Position numbers and translations under genes: made by a program. Of a stretch of 56,346 nucleotides of DNA, positions 35,551 to 43,854 are shown piece by piece. The number at the start of each line of letters is the position of its first letter. Position 1 is the first letter of the stretch. Below the pieces are notes generated by a model. The model was given only the letters and a program-made list of their open reading frames with translations. It was not told the DNA's origin and did not search any database. The stretch comes from Ruminococcus sp. YRD2003. Its GTDB lineage: Bacteria > Bacillota > Clostridia > Oscillospirales > Ruminococcaceae. The stretch is taken from the NCBI GenBank assembly GCA_900109435.1, contig FNZT01000017.1, forward strand, positions 24,179 through 80,524, in the 5' to 3' direction.

Positions 35551-36299
35551 GGAAAATCGCCGTACTTATCGCCGCGCTCTCGCTGCTCGCTCTGACGGGC
35601 TGCGGGGAAAAAGCTGACAAGGCTGCTCGCGTGGAGGAGACGACTGCCGAGACTGCTTCGCTCAGCGACGCGGAAAAACTGCAAAGATTAAAGGAGACCA
35701 GCATCAAACGGCTCGGGCTGACTGCCTCTGAGCTCCCCGAAGAGGCGCTCGAGGTGCCCGATGACTGGGAGCAGCTCACCGTAAACGGCGTGACCGTGCG
35801 GCTTCCTGCGGACTTTACCGTGGATGCTGAGGACAGCACTGTCTATGATTTCAGGTGCAATGACGTCAAGGGCTATGTCTGCTTCAGCGACGATGGTGAT
35901 GTCGATGTGAACGAGCTGTATAAAACTATGATGGATATGGCTGACCTGAAGAAGGTCTTCGGCAGCTTCGGACTCGAATTTGACGGTACTACGCGGTCGA
36001 TGTTCGGGAATTTTCTGAAGCTGTCAGAGGAGGATATCAGGTCTGCCGATGAGAAAACACGCGATGAACTCACTAATTTCGGAGGCCTGTTCTTCTTCAC
36101 CGAGAAGGCTTACGATGTCGAAAAGAGCGGCTGTGAGCTCTTTATCTCGGATATGAAGGACAGCCTGCGCGACGACGAGGGCAACGATGCCTACAGCGTG
36201 GACATCTTCGACGACAACAGCGAGCTTTCCGTCATTACTGTCAATTGCAAGGACGAGCTGACTGCTTTGCGTATCGCTGCCTCAGCCGATTTGCAATAG
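35547..36299 (+). CDS. Lipoprotein of unknown function
   Basis: 250 residues with signal peptide and lipobox LTGC (cleavage before C19). The mature part starts with a charged, Ala/Glu/Thr-rich linker and has a domain with DWEQLTVNGVTVRLPADFTV typical of some surface lipoproteins of Clostridia; no catalytic motif seen. ATGA overlap with the acetylesterase gene means they are co-translated, though one is cytoplasmic and one surface-bound. Followed by a terminator. Confidence 0.8.
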   Translation: MRKIAVLIAALSLLALTGCGEKADKAARVEETTAETASLSDAEKLQRLKETSIKRLGLTASELPEEALEVPDDWEQLTVNGVTVRLPADFTVDAEDSTVYDFRCNDVKGYVCFSDDGDVDVNELYKTMMDMADLKKVFGSFGLEFDGTTRSMFGNFLKLSEEDIRSADEKTRDELTNFGGLFFFTEKAYDVEKSGCELFISDMKDSLRDDEGNDAYSVDIFDDNSELSVITVNCKDELTALRIAASADLQ

Positions 36300-36310
36300 G
36301 CGCTGTATAA

Positions 36311-36343
36311 AAAAGGACTGCTTACGCAGTCCTTTTCGTTTTT
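36311..36343 (+). terminator. Bidirectional rho-independent terminator
   Basis: An 11 bp perfect stem (36311-36321 with 36326-36336) and TTAC loop, then CGTTTTT; A-run on the left serves the convergent hsp20 gene. Confidence 0.88.
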
Positions 36344-36764
36344 ACTTTATTTCAAGCCTCTTCGCTACGGGTTCCGCGGGCTTCTTCTTCGGGAGCTCTA
36401 TCGTAAGGATACCGTTCTTGTACTCCGCTGTGATAGTCTCTGCGTCAACGTCGGATATATCAAAGCTCCTCTTGTATGAGCCGTATCTTCTCTCGCGGCG
36501 GATATACTTGGTATTGTCGTCCTTTTCTTCCTTCTCCGCGGTGTGCTCGGCGGAGATAACAAGGAACTCGCCGTTTATGTCGAGCTTGATGTCTTCCTTC
36601 TCGAAGCCAGGCAGCTCCGACTCCATCACGTATTTATCGCCGACATCCTTGATATCGGTCTTGCAGGCGTTGACGGGCATACTGTCATAGCTCTTGTCGA
36701 TATCGTTCCATAAATTGAAAAGGTCAAATGCGTTTCTTTCAAAGGGTGTCATTCCGTACATCAT
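36342..36764 (-). CDS. Hsp20 / alpha-crystallin small heat-shock protein
   Basis: 140 residues. Alpha-crystallin domain at about 33-128 with ELPGFEKEDIKLDI and the C-terminal hallmark YKNGILTIELPK. ATP-independent holdase that keeps unfolding proteins soluble. AAGGAGGA before the ATGATG start (either Met possible). It lies 111 nt downstream of the small gene at 36876-37262 and both appear to be read from the CIRCE-controlled region. Confidence 0.95.
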   Translation of the reverse strand: MMYGMTPFERNAFDLFNLWNDIDKSYDSMPVNACKTDIKDVGDKYVMESELPGFEKEDIKLDINGEFLVISAEHTAEKEEKDDNTKYIRRERRYGSYKRSFDISDVDAETITAEYKNGILTIELPKKKPAEPVAKRLEIK

Positions 36765-36875
36765 ATTTATTCCTCCTTAATATTCAGCCCTTTCGGGTCT
36801 GTCGGTGATAGTGTGTGCGTCATTCGGTGGGATATACGTGTTCCATTGGGATCAGTCCTTTCACTGACTTTTCTT

Positions 36876-37262
36876 TTAATCCTTTGAATGTGTCACAAGG
36901 TCAACTACCTCAGGCGAGATGTAATGCGAAAAGAACCGTTTCATCTCGGCTTCGACGTCGGAGTACAGCAGCCCGTACTTATCGAGGTAATCGTCGTCCT
37001 TCTGACATAGGTGGGTGTAGAATCTGTAGCCGACGATAAGGTCGTCCTGCGACCTGTCAGCCGTTTCTCTGTCCAGTTCGGATATTGCCTCTCTGACCTT
37101 TCCGCCGTCGAGCATATCGGTCAGCTTTTGGACAAGCTCCTCCTTTTGCCGGTCCTTCAGCACCAGCATTGCGGGTGATTCTACGTTTACGTGAAACAGA
37201 AGTCTCATCGCTGCGTCAATACATTCTTTTATCTGACGCATAATGTAATCATCTTCAAACAT
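36876..37262 (-). CDS. DUF6483-like helical protein in the heat-shock operon
   Basis: 128 residues from ATG 37262 with AAAGGAG 9 nt upstream (an earlier in-frame Met overlaps that site). Starts MFEDDYIMRQIKECIDAAMRL, as in the DUF6483-type family; all helical, no membrane segment. Function unknown. First gene after the CIRCE operator, so it should be induced by heat or HrcA titration together with Hsp20. Confidence 0.75.
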   Translation of the reverse strand: MFEDDYIMRQIKECIDAAMRLLFHVNVESPAMLVLKDRQKEELVQKLTDMLDGGKVREAISELDRETADRSQDDLIVGYRFYTHLCQKDDDYLDKYGLLYSDVEAEMKRFFSHYISPEVVDLVTHSKD

Positions 37263-37349
37263 AGGGGTGAGCTCCTTTCGTTTCATTGTCTGTATGATAC
37301 AGCCGTTTTGTGTTGGGTTTATTATGGTTTTGTGAAAAACAGATGAAAT

Positions 37350-37376
37350 TTAGCACTCGTTATATACGAGTGCTAA
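37350..37376 (-). promoter_or_regulatory. CIRCE element (HrcA operator)
   Basis: Perfect TTAGCACTC-N9-GAGTGCTAA. It lies about 90 nt upstream of the first gene of the minus-strand heat-shock pair. A further half-site GAGTGCTAA at 37391-37399 lies 14 nt away. HrcA binding would repress the pair until GroEL is occupied by unfolded protein. Confidence 0.96.
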
Positions 37377-37425
37377 CACTTATATGGCTAGAGTGCTAAT
37401 GTGCCGCGGCGGAGTGTTCGGGAAT

Positions 37426-37565
37426 TTGCGGAACGCCGAGGGCGGCGTTCCCTACAAGTGATTGTCGCGGGGGCGGTGGTATATTGGCGGGCGGCGGAAC
37501 GCCGCCCCTACAGGGGGAATGCTCCGTGCGGTAAAAACAGGGGGCGGATGATATCCGCCCCTACA
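37426..37565. repeat. Cluster of CCCTAC-edged palindromes
   Basis: Three units ending CCCTACA at about 37455, 37512 and 37564, each with an internal inverted repeat such as GGAACGCCGAGGGCGGCGTTCC (37431-37452). Same family as the 15600 units. Confidence 0.75.
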
Positions 37566-37573
37566 GTCTGCGT

Positions 37574-38413
37574 TCATTTGCGAATCTTCATTGAGATATC
37601 AAAACACTTCACGGAGTGGGTGAGCGCTCCGAGCGAGATTATATCTACGCCTGTCTCCGCTACAGCGCGGATATTCTCGGCTGTGACGTTGCCTGATGCC
37701 TCCAGCAGAGCAGCTCCCGCGGTTATCTCCACTGCCTGCTTCATCTCCTCGCAGCTCATGTTGTCGAGCATGATTATCTCGACCTTGTTCGCAAGAGCTT
37801 CACGGAGCTCGTCAAGTGTGCGTACTTCGACCTCTATCTTCACCGTGTGTCCTATCTTCTCGCGAAGTGCCGTCACGGCTGCTGTGATGCCGCCGTATGC
37901 GTCGATGTGGTTGTCCTTCAGCATTGCTGCGTCCGAGAGATTGAAACGGTGGTTCTTGCCTCCGCCTACTGTCACCGCGTACTTTTGCAGTGCTCGTAGT
38001 CCTGGGAGAGTCTTTCGCGTGTCGGTGACGGACGCGTTTGTCCCTGCGACGAGCTCCACACACTTATTCGTTGCAGTAGCGATGCCCGACATATGCTGCA
38101 AAAGGTTGAGCGCTGTCCGCTCGCCCTTGAGGAGTGTGAGCGTGCTGCCCTCAAGCTCGGCAATGATGTCGCCCTTGTTGACCTTTGTGCCGTCTTGAAG
38201 GAGTATGCGGAAGTCAACGTCTCCGCCTGCAAGGTCGAATACGCGCTTTGCGACCTCTATGCCGCATACGACTCCGCTGTCCTTCGCGACATAGTACGCG
38301 GAGCTGCGGTGCTCGGGCGGTATGAGGTTGTCAGCGGCGGCGTCGATGTAGTTGATGTCCTCCATCAGAGCCGTCGTGATGATATTGTCGATGTAGCACT
38401 GTAATAATTTCAT
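37574..38413 (-). CDS. nadC: Nicotinate-nucleotide pyrophosphorylase (carboxylating)
   Basis: 279 residues, the family's usual size. GERTALNLLQHMSGIAT (about 99-115), TRKTLPGLR (about 132-140), the KDNHIDAYGG loop near 165, and ISLGALTHSVKCFDISMKI at the C-terminus. It converts quinolinate and PRPP to nicotinate mononucleotide. Distal gene of the nadB-dockerin-nadC group; 14 nt downstream of the dockerin protein gene. Confidence 0.96.
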   Translation of the reverse strand: MKLLQCYIDNIITTALMEDINYIDAAADNLIPPEHRSSAYYVAKDSGVVCGIEVAKRVFDLAGGDVDFRILLQDGTKVNKGDIIAELEGSTLTLLKGERTALNLLQHMSGIATATNKCVELVAGTNASVTDTRKTLPGLRALQKYAVTVGGGKNHRFNLSDAAMLKDNHIDAYGGITAAVTALREKIGHTVKIEVEVRTLDELREALANKVEIIMLDNMSCEEMKQAVEITAGAALLEASGNVTAENIRAVAETGVDIISLGALTHSVKCFDISMKIRK

Positions 38414-38427
38414 GGCTGTTACCTTCC

Positions 38428-39753
38428 TTAATACGAATACTTTGAATCTACGCAGAGGTACTCTTCGAGCGTCAGCCCCGAATCGTGTACGAGCTGTGCC
38501 AGCTCTTCGCCGAGGTAGCGGATATGCCAGCTCTCGTACTTGTAGCCCGTGATATCGTCCTTGCCCTTGGGGTAGCGGATGATGAAACCGTATTTGCAGC
38601 AGTTATCCGCAAGCCATTTCGCCTCGGGCGTGGAGGTGAAATAATCGCTCGCGTAGTTGATATCCGCGGCAAGCCCCGTCTGGTGCTCGGAGTGTCCCGG
38701 ACGGGCGGAGTAGGTGTCCGCCTTTGCCTTGCCGTCGCGCGCAACGTAGCTGTTGTAAAGCTGTGCCTGATAGCTGTACGAGCGGTAGCCCGAGCATATA
38801 CTGAGGTTCATGCCGTCCTGCTTTGCGGCTGACTGCATCTTCGCAAACGCTGTGTTGAATTCGGGGAGAAGTCCTCCCGGAGCATAGGTCGAGGGGAGGG
38901 GATAGGTCTTGTTCGCGATGAGCACGCCGTTGACATAGGTTATCCCGTCTTTGTACGTTATCTCGCGGCGGGTGAAGTTCTCAGCCGTGCCGTCCTCCCA
39001 TTCAAGGGTGAAGTGATACTTGTCCATGCGGGAGAAGTTGCCCGTTTTGGACGTCCCGTCGCTGTAGATGAACTGCGCGCGAGTCCTCATCGGGAGCACC
39101 TTGATCTCTTCGCTGCCGCAGCTCCCCGACAGCCAGTTGAGCGTGTAGCTGCGTCCCTTGTCGGAGACGTATTCTCCGATAAGGTAGGGTCCCTTGTCAA
39201 ATGGGACGTCGCTCTTGTAGGTGAAGAGCGCGGGCTCGGCTCCGCTGCTCTTCAGATAGAAGCGATCGCCGTCAAGCCACGATATCTTCGCGGAGACACT
39301 TTCCTCCGCGGAGAGGGTCAGCTCTATATCGTCGCCCCACTTGCTGTGCGTGAAGGGGACGGAATCATCGGCGGTTATGTCGGCGGACGAGCCTTCGCCG
39401 CGCTCGCCGAACCACATATAGTACGTGCCTTTGCTGCTCTCGCAGATGTAGGTGCCCTGCGGGTCGTCTATGGCGTTGCGGACATAGCTCTTGCGCATGA
39501 GGATAAGGTCAAAGGTGTCAACTCTGCCGTCTTCGTCGCAATCGGCGCGCTCTGCCTGCTCGGCTGTGAGCTCTCCGCCGCCGAGAAGATATTTGCTCAG
39601 CAGTACCATGTCCTGCGTGTTTATGATGTAGTCGCCGTTTATGTCCGCTCTTAGCAGCGGAAGTACGGCTTCGGCGGCGTGTGTCTGCACTGCCGCTGTC
39701 GGCAGCAGAGCCGCGGTCATCAATGCGGCTGCCGCGATCTTTAGCAATTTCAT
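38428..39753 (-). CDS. Secreted dockerin protein with C-terminal VanY-type D-Ala-D-Ala carboxypeptidase
   Basis: 441 residues from ATG 39753. Signal peptide 1-27, then a type I dockerin at about 34-90 with two calcium loops (ADINGDYIINTQDM and DCDEDGRVDTFDL), a middle domain of about 200 residues, and an M15B carboxypeptidase at about 300-440 with CSGYRSYSYQAQLYNSYV, SARPGHSEHQTGLAADI and YESWHIRYLG carrying zinc and catalytic residues. It would cut peptidoglycan stem peptides and dock onto a cohesin scaffold outside the cell. Found between nadB and nadC on the same strand. Confidence 0.92.
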   Translation of the reverse strand: MKLLKIAAAALMTAALLPTAAVQTHAAEAVLPLLRADINGDYIINTQDMVLLSKYLLGGGELTAEQAERADCDEDGRVDTFDLILMRKSYVRNAIDDPQGTYICESSKGTYYMWFGERGEGSSADITADDSVPFTHSKWGDDIELTLSAEESVSAKISWLDGDRFYLKSSGAEPALFTYKSDVPFDKGPYLIGEYVSDKGRSYTLNWLSGSCGSEEIKVLPMRTRAQFIYSDGTSKTGNFSRMDKYHFTLEWEDGTAENFTRREITYKDGITYVNGVLIANKTYPLPSTYAPGGLLPEFNTAFAKMQSAAKQDGMNLSICSGYRSYSYQAQLYNSYVARDGKAKADTYSARPGHSEHQTGLAADINYASDYFTSTPEAKWLADNCCKYGFIIRYPKGKDDITGYKYESWHIRYLGEELAQLVHDSGLTLEEYLCVDSKYSY

Positions 39754-39844
39754 CCTTTTGCCTTTCTTTTGAGGAGCGTTTGTATGGGAGCGCGGGCGAT
39801 GCGTTACAGGCGGGGAGTTCGCGGGCGCACGCACGGCTGCACTC

Positions 39845-41302
39845 TTACTGCATTACCTCGCCGAGTATGATGTATGCCACGGTCACTATCGACTTCGCAA
39901 GCACGTAGTCTGCGTCCACAAGATAGCCGCCGTTGAGCAGGTCCTCGCGTATCTCCTTTACGCGGCGGAAGCCCTCCGCTGCCTTCTTCTTGTCGGGAAT
40001 GACAAAGTGGCTCTCCTGCATTATCTTGCGTGTCTCGGTGCGTATGCCCTTGGGGATGCGCGATGCTCCGATGTGTGCGTCGAACTGCACCTCCTCGAAA
40101 TCCTTCGGTGCTTTAGATGCCTTCGCTGCTATGTCAAGTGCTGCATGGCGCGAGAATACGAGCGCTTCGAGCAGTGAGTTGCTTGCGAGGCGATTGCCGC
40201 CGTGTACTCCCGTGTGCGAGCACTCGCCGCACGCATACAGGTTCGGGAGCGTGGTCTCGGAGTTTTTGCCGACGTCGATGCCGCCCATAAGATAGTGCTG
40301 GCACGGGAATATCGGTACGGGTCCTTTTGTGAGGTCCCAGCCCTGATCGAGCAGGTTCTTGTATATCATCGGGAAGCGCTTCTTCAGGAACTCGCTGTCC
40401 TTATAGCTTATGTCAAGGTAGAAGTCCGTCGAGTTCTGCTTGCGCGACTCGAGGATTATCGAGTGCGATACCACGTCGCGGGGAGCAAGCTCGAGGCGCT
40501 CGTCGTAGTTGTGCATGAAGCGCTCTTTGTTGCAGTTGAGTAGGTATGCGCCCTCGCCGCGGACTGCCTCGGAGATGAGGAAGCACTCGCGTGTTGCGCG
40601 GTTGTTGAATGCTGTCGGGTGGAACTGCACGTAGCTGAGGTTCTTTATCTTTGCGCCCATTTCGTACGCAAATGTGATGCCGTCACCCGTCGCTATCGCG
40701 GAATTTGTCGTGAACTGGTATACTCTGCCGATACCGCCCGTGGCAAGTATCATATAGTGGCAGTTTGCCGTGATGTACTCGTCGTCGGGAGTCTTCAGGA
40801 ACGCTGAATAGCCTGTGGAGGTCTGCTTCACCGCGCACATCATGGTGTTCTCCATTATCGTCACGTTCGGGAGCTTCTTCACGCAGTCGAGCAGGGTCGT
40901 AGTGATAGCTTTGCCTGTGGAGTCGGCGTGGTGGAAGATGCGGTGGTGGCTGTGTCCGCCCTCGAGCGTGCGGTGGTAGCTCCCGTCGGGGTTCTTGTCG
41001 AAGTCGACACCGAGCCCGATTATCCGCTCGATGTCCTGCGCTGCTTCGCTGACGAGCGTGTGTACGGCGTCAACGTTGTTCTTGAAGCCGCCTGCTATCA
41101 GCGTGTCGTTCTGGTGGTACTGTATGCTGTCGGTGGGAGAGTCGTACACGCCTGCGATGCCTCCCTGTGCGAGCATAGAGTTGCAGAGGGGCAGCTCACG
41201 CTTGCAGAGGATAAGGATATTGAGGTCGGCGGGAAGATTGATCGCGGCGTATAGTCCCGCAGCGCCACAGCCTGCGATTATAACGTCATAGTTTACAGAC
41301 AT
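39845..41302 (-). CDS. nadB: L-aspartate oxidase
   Basis: 485 residues from ATG 41302 with AAAGGA upstream. FAD site IAGCGAAGLYAAINL at the N-terminus, LEGGHSHHRIFHHADSTGKAI near 113, SYVQFHPTAF near 225 and CGECSHTGVHGGNRLASNSLLEALV near 357. It oxidises aspartate to iminoaspartate for NadA; it is somewhat shorter than the E. coli protein at its C-terminus, as usual in Clostridia. First gene of the nadB-dockerin-nadC group. Confidence 0.96.
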   Translation of the reverse strand: MSVNYDVIIAGCGAAGLYAAINLPADLNILILCKRELPLCNSMLAQGGIAGVYDSPTDSIQYHQNDTLIAGGFKNNVDAVHTLVSEAAQDIERIIGLGVDFDKNPDGSYHRTLEGGHSHHRIFHHADSTGKAITTTLLDCVKKLPNVTIMENTMMCAVKQTSTGYSAFLKTPDDEYITANCHYMILATGGIGRVYQFTTNSAIATGDGITFAYEMGAKIKNLSYVQFHPTAFNNRATRECFLISEAVRGEGAYLLNCNKERFMHNYDERLELAPRDVVSHSIILESRKQNSTDFYLDISYKDSEFLKKRFPMIYKNLLDQGWDLTKGPVPIFPCQHYLMGGIDVGKNSETTLPNLYACGECSHTGVHGGNRLASNSLLEALVFSRHAALDIAAKASKAPKDFEEVQFDAHIGASRIPKGIRTETRKIMQESHFVIPDKKKAAEGFRRVKEIREDLLNGGYLVDADYVLAKSIVTVAYIILGEVMQ

Positions 41303-41351
41303 AATGAGCACGTCCTTTACCTGAATTTTACCAAATGGGTATACACATATA

Positions 41352-41380
41352 TTATATCATATCGCCGAGAAAATAGCAAG
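41352..41380 (-). promoter_or_regulatory. Sigma-A promoter for nadB
   Basis: Minus strand TTGCTA (41375-41380), 17 nt, TATAAT (41352-41357). Confidence 0.78.
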
Positions 41381-41419
41381 GGGCGCGGGGGAGTTTTTCG
41401 GTGCGGTGAAGATAAAAAT

Positions 41420-41453
41420 GCGCCGTAAAGAAACCTTCGCTTCTTTACGGCGC
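41420..41453 (-). terminator. Terminator of the 42332-41462 operon
   Basis: A 13 bp perfect stem (41420-41432 with 41441-41453) followed on the minus strand by ATTTTTA, 9 nt after the small gene's stop. Confidence 0.82.
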
Positions 41454-41461
41454 TTTTCACT

Positions 41462-41635
41462 TTAACCGTTTTTCCTTTTTTTCGCGGACTCGGTCACCTT
41501 CGGGAGAAGCTTCTTTGCTATGAGGGCAGGTGCGATGAGCGTTCCTGCCACAGGTATCATCGCGGCTGCCGCGATGACCGCTATCTCCTTCTTGGTATTC
41601 GATGTGTCTTTATCAGCTCTTTGCCTTCTGCTCAT
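41462..41635 (-). CDS. Small basic single-helix protein
   Basis: 57 residues: basic N-terminus (MSRRQRADKD), a hydrophobic Ala/Ile-rich helix at about 18-40 and a lysine-rich tail. Its ATG at 41635 lies 23 nt inside the end of the upstream gene in another frame, a coupled arrangement, and a terminator follows at once. Length and composition fit a small membrane protein. Function unknown; no ribosome site stronger than AGAA is visible. Confidence 0.6.
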   Translation of the reverse strand: MSRRQRADKDTSNTKKEIAVIAAAAMIPVAGTLIAPALIAKKLLPKVTESAKKRKNG

Positions 41636-42332
41636 TTTCCATCATTCCTATCTGCTTGTATTTCAGCGGCGGGTCAAGGTAGACTCTGAGGTTGTTGTCC
41701 ATATGATACCAGAAGTCGTAGACTTCGTTGTTGTCTCCGCAAAGCGAGAGCACGAGGCGGTGTATCTTCTCGTCCTCGATGAATTTCACCATGTCGCGGC
41801 ACGGGTTGCTGAAGGAGCGCTCGACGTTGTACTGAAGAACGGAATTTACCGCGTAGTCGAGCTCTACCGTGTAGGTGAAGAGCCTCATCGACTTGGTGAG
41901 GAGCGAGATGTTCTTGTCTATCTCTGCGTTGAGATTCCTCTGTCCGAAGAGGGAGCCTCTGTTGAAGCGGTCGTTGCAGTTGCGGAGCTGTCCTACGTAT
42001 CTCTCGACGTAGCGCATGAGCGTCAGGAGAGATTCGCGGAGCTTGTCGTGGGCGCTGTCGAGCTTCTGCTTGGTTATCTCGGGATTGTCCAGCCCCTCGT
42101 AGTAGAGGCTCTTCGCGCTGTCGATGTTTATCTTTATCTTGTCGAGCTCGTTGCTCTGGATAGCAAGGAGAGTGTTGTTGTAGTAGTTGTAGTCGTCGTC
42201 GAGGAGCTCTTTGACGACTCCGACGAGAGCTGTGACGTTCTCATCGTTGATGAGTGCCTGTATGTCTGTGGTGTCTGTCAGGCTGTTGCCGAGAAGGTGG
42301 GTGATTATATCTACGACCAATGCCATTTCCAT
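41613..42332 (-). CDS. Helical cytoplasmic protein, unknown function
   Basis: 239 residues, acidic, no membrane segment or signal; nearly all predicted helix, ending YKQIGMMENEQKAKS. The promoter at 42375-42404 and a GGAGG site precede the ATG. I cannot assign a family. The coupled small membrane protein downstream might recruit it to the membrane. Confidence 0.72.
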   Translation of the reverse strand: MEMALVVDIITHLLGNSLTDTTDIQALINDENVTALVGVVKELLDDDYNYYNNTLLAIQSNELDKIKINIDSAKSLYYEGLDNPEITKQKLDSAHDKLRESLLTLMRYVERYVGQLRNCNDRFNRGSLFGQRNLNAEIDKNISLLTKSMRLFTYTVELDYAVNSVLQYNVERSFSNPCRDMVKFIEDEKIHRLVLSLCGDNNEVYDFWYHMDNNLRVYLDPPLKYKQIGMMENEQKAKS

Positions 42333-42374
42333 AGGTATCGACCTCCTGTATCGTTATCTGCTGCTCCACTTAAA

Positions 42375-42404
42375 ATTATAACACAGTTCGTGCTTTTTGT
42401 CCAA
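42375..42404 (-). promoter_or_regulatory. Promoter for the 42332-41462 pair
   Basis: Minus strand TTGGAC (42399-42404), 18 nt, TATAAT (42375-42380). Confidence 0.7.
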
Positions 42405-42463
42405 TAAAGGGAGCTGAAATATTATACGATTTTTGGTTCCCGTATTTGTGTATTTCCACTACA

Positions 42464-43651
42464 TCAGTGCTTGCTCAAAAGCTGATAGACGATGTATAAG
42501 ATGTAAATGATGACCGCTCCCGTGAAGGGCAGTGAGCCCGCGGCTACGAGCAATCCGCGGCGTGCCTGCTTGGGGGTGGTCGAGGGGAGCTTGTCCTTGC
42601 TGAGGAATACGAGAAGAAGTATCATCCCCAGAAGCGATGCCGCAAGCAGCATGAGGTAGCAGATAAGCGATGCTGCCGTACTTATCCCCGATACTTCGCC
42701 GATGAGCGTCGAGACGCTGTTGATGAACATATGCACTATCACCGACGGGATTATCGAGCCGTGCTTGATGGTGATGTGCGCGAGGAATATGCCTATCAGA
42801 AAGGCAAGTATGAACTGCTGGAGATTGCCGTGGACAAGTCCGAAAAAGAACGCCGACGCGAATATCGCAAAGCGCTGGTTGGACTTAGCGAGCGTGCGCA
42901 GGAGTACTCCGCGGAAGAAGAGCTCTTCCGTTATCGGGGCTAATATGCATCCGTACAGGATGTTGACCGTCTTGCCGAGGTAGGTGTTCGCTACTCCGCT
43001 CATGTCGGGGACGATGTCTATGCCGTACTGCATGAATATGTCGCTCACGCACGTGATGAGGTAGAGCGATATCGTCCACAGGAGCAGGGCTATCATGCAG
43101 TATTGGAAAGCTCTGCCTATGCCGAAGTCCTTCGTCCGCACGAGAGAGGTGTACTTTATCCCTCCCCATTTCATGCCTATCGCACCGATGCCGACGTTGC
43201 TTATGACGTATATCATCATGTTTATAGATACGAGTATGGACGAGCCGCGGATGTAGTCGCTGACGGCGGAAGCGTCGGCGGCGGGATTCAGCGCGTTCAT
43301 GAGCCATAAAATGAGCTGCACTGCCAGAAACCCGAGCGCATTCGAGAACACGAACTGGAATATCATCAGCCAGCCGCTCTTTCGGTAGGCGCGTTTGAGG
43401 TTCCTGCGCTCGGTGAAGTCGGGTTCGAGGGGTATCTCGTAGCCTGCCTCCGTTATCCGCGGGTCTATCTTGGTGTAGTCGCCGCAGAAGCCCTTGTATT
43501 CCGTAGGGTTTCCGAACGGGTCGTACTTGTCGGGCATGGCATCGGTCAAGCGGCGCTGTTCCTGCTCTTCAAGCTGCTTTGTGAGGCGGTATACCTCGTG
43601 GCTCAGCGCAGCTATCTCAGACCTGCTGTCTGCATCTGTGAGTTCTGTCAT
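42464..43651 (-). CDS. CPBP-family intramembrane glutamic endopeptidase
   Basis: 395 residues from ATG 43651 (AAGGAGGGAG upstream). The N-terminal 100 residues are cytoplasmic, with a coiled-coil segment (YRLTKQLEEQEQRRL); then about eight membrane segments. Catalytic motifs APITEELFFRGVLL near 241 (EExxxR) and FGLVHGNLQQFILAFLIGIFLA near 277. CPBP (CAAX-protease-like) enzymes cut within membranes; targets here unknown. The second intramembrane protease of this window after PrsW. Confidence 0.92.
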   Translation of the reverse strand: MTELTDADSRSEIAALSHEVYRLTKQLEEQEQRRLTDAMPDKYDPFGNPTEYKGFCGDYTKIDPRITEAGYEIPLEPDFTERRNLKRAYRKSGWLMIFQFVFSNALGFLAVQLILWLMNALNPAADASAVSDYIRGSSILVSINMMIYVISNVGIGAIGMKWGGIKYTSLVRTKDFGIGRAFQYCMIALLLWTISLYLITCVSDIFMQYGIDIVPDMSGVANTYLGKTVNILYGCILAPITEELFFRGVLLRTLAKSNQRFAIFASAFFFGLVHGNLQQFILAFLIGIFLAHITIKHGSIIPSVIVHMFINSVSTLIGEVSGISTAASLICYLMLLAASLLGMILLLVFLSKDKLPSTTPKQARRGLLVAAGSLPFTGAVIIYILYIVYQLLSKH

Positions 43652-43689
43652 TGTCTCTCCCTCCTTGGGGTGCTTTTTATCTGTAATAT

Positions 43690-43718
43690 ATACTACCATA
43701 TTTTTGCCGTATTGTAAA
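43690..43718 (-). promoter_or_regulatory. Promoter for the CPBP protease gene
   Basis: Minus strand TTTACA (43713-43718), 17 nt, TAGTAT (43690-43695). Confidence 0.6.
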
Positions 43719-43781
43719 GGGGGAACGTACAGCTTTCACGTGTCCCGCAAAATAAAAAACGGAAATTTGTTCCCGCGATAC

Positions 43782-43810
43782 TTGCTATTTGCGGAATTGT
43801 GTGGTATAAT
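43782..43810 (+). promoter_or_regulatory. Promoter for prfB
   Basis: TTGCTA (43782-43787), 17 nt, TATAAT (43805-43810), 44 nt before the start codon. Confidence 0.75.
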
Positions 43811-43854
43811 TAATGTGTATATGTGCAAAATCTGACATCAGAAAGGAATTTGTT

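Noticed and set aside
37187..37199. Second parS-like sequence GTTTACGTGAAACA
   Set aside because: Several mismatches from the consensus and inside a coding region, so not counted as a site.
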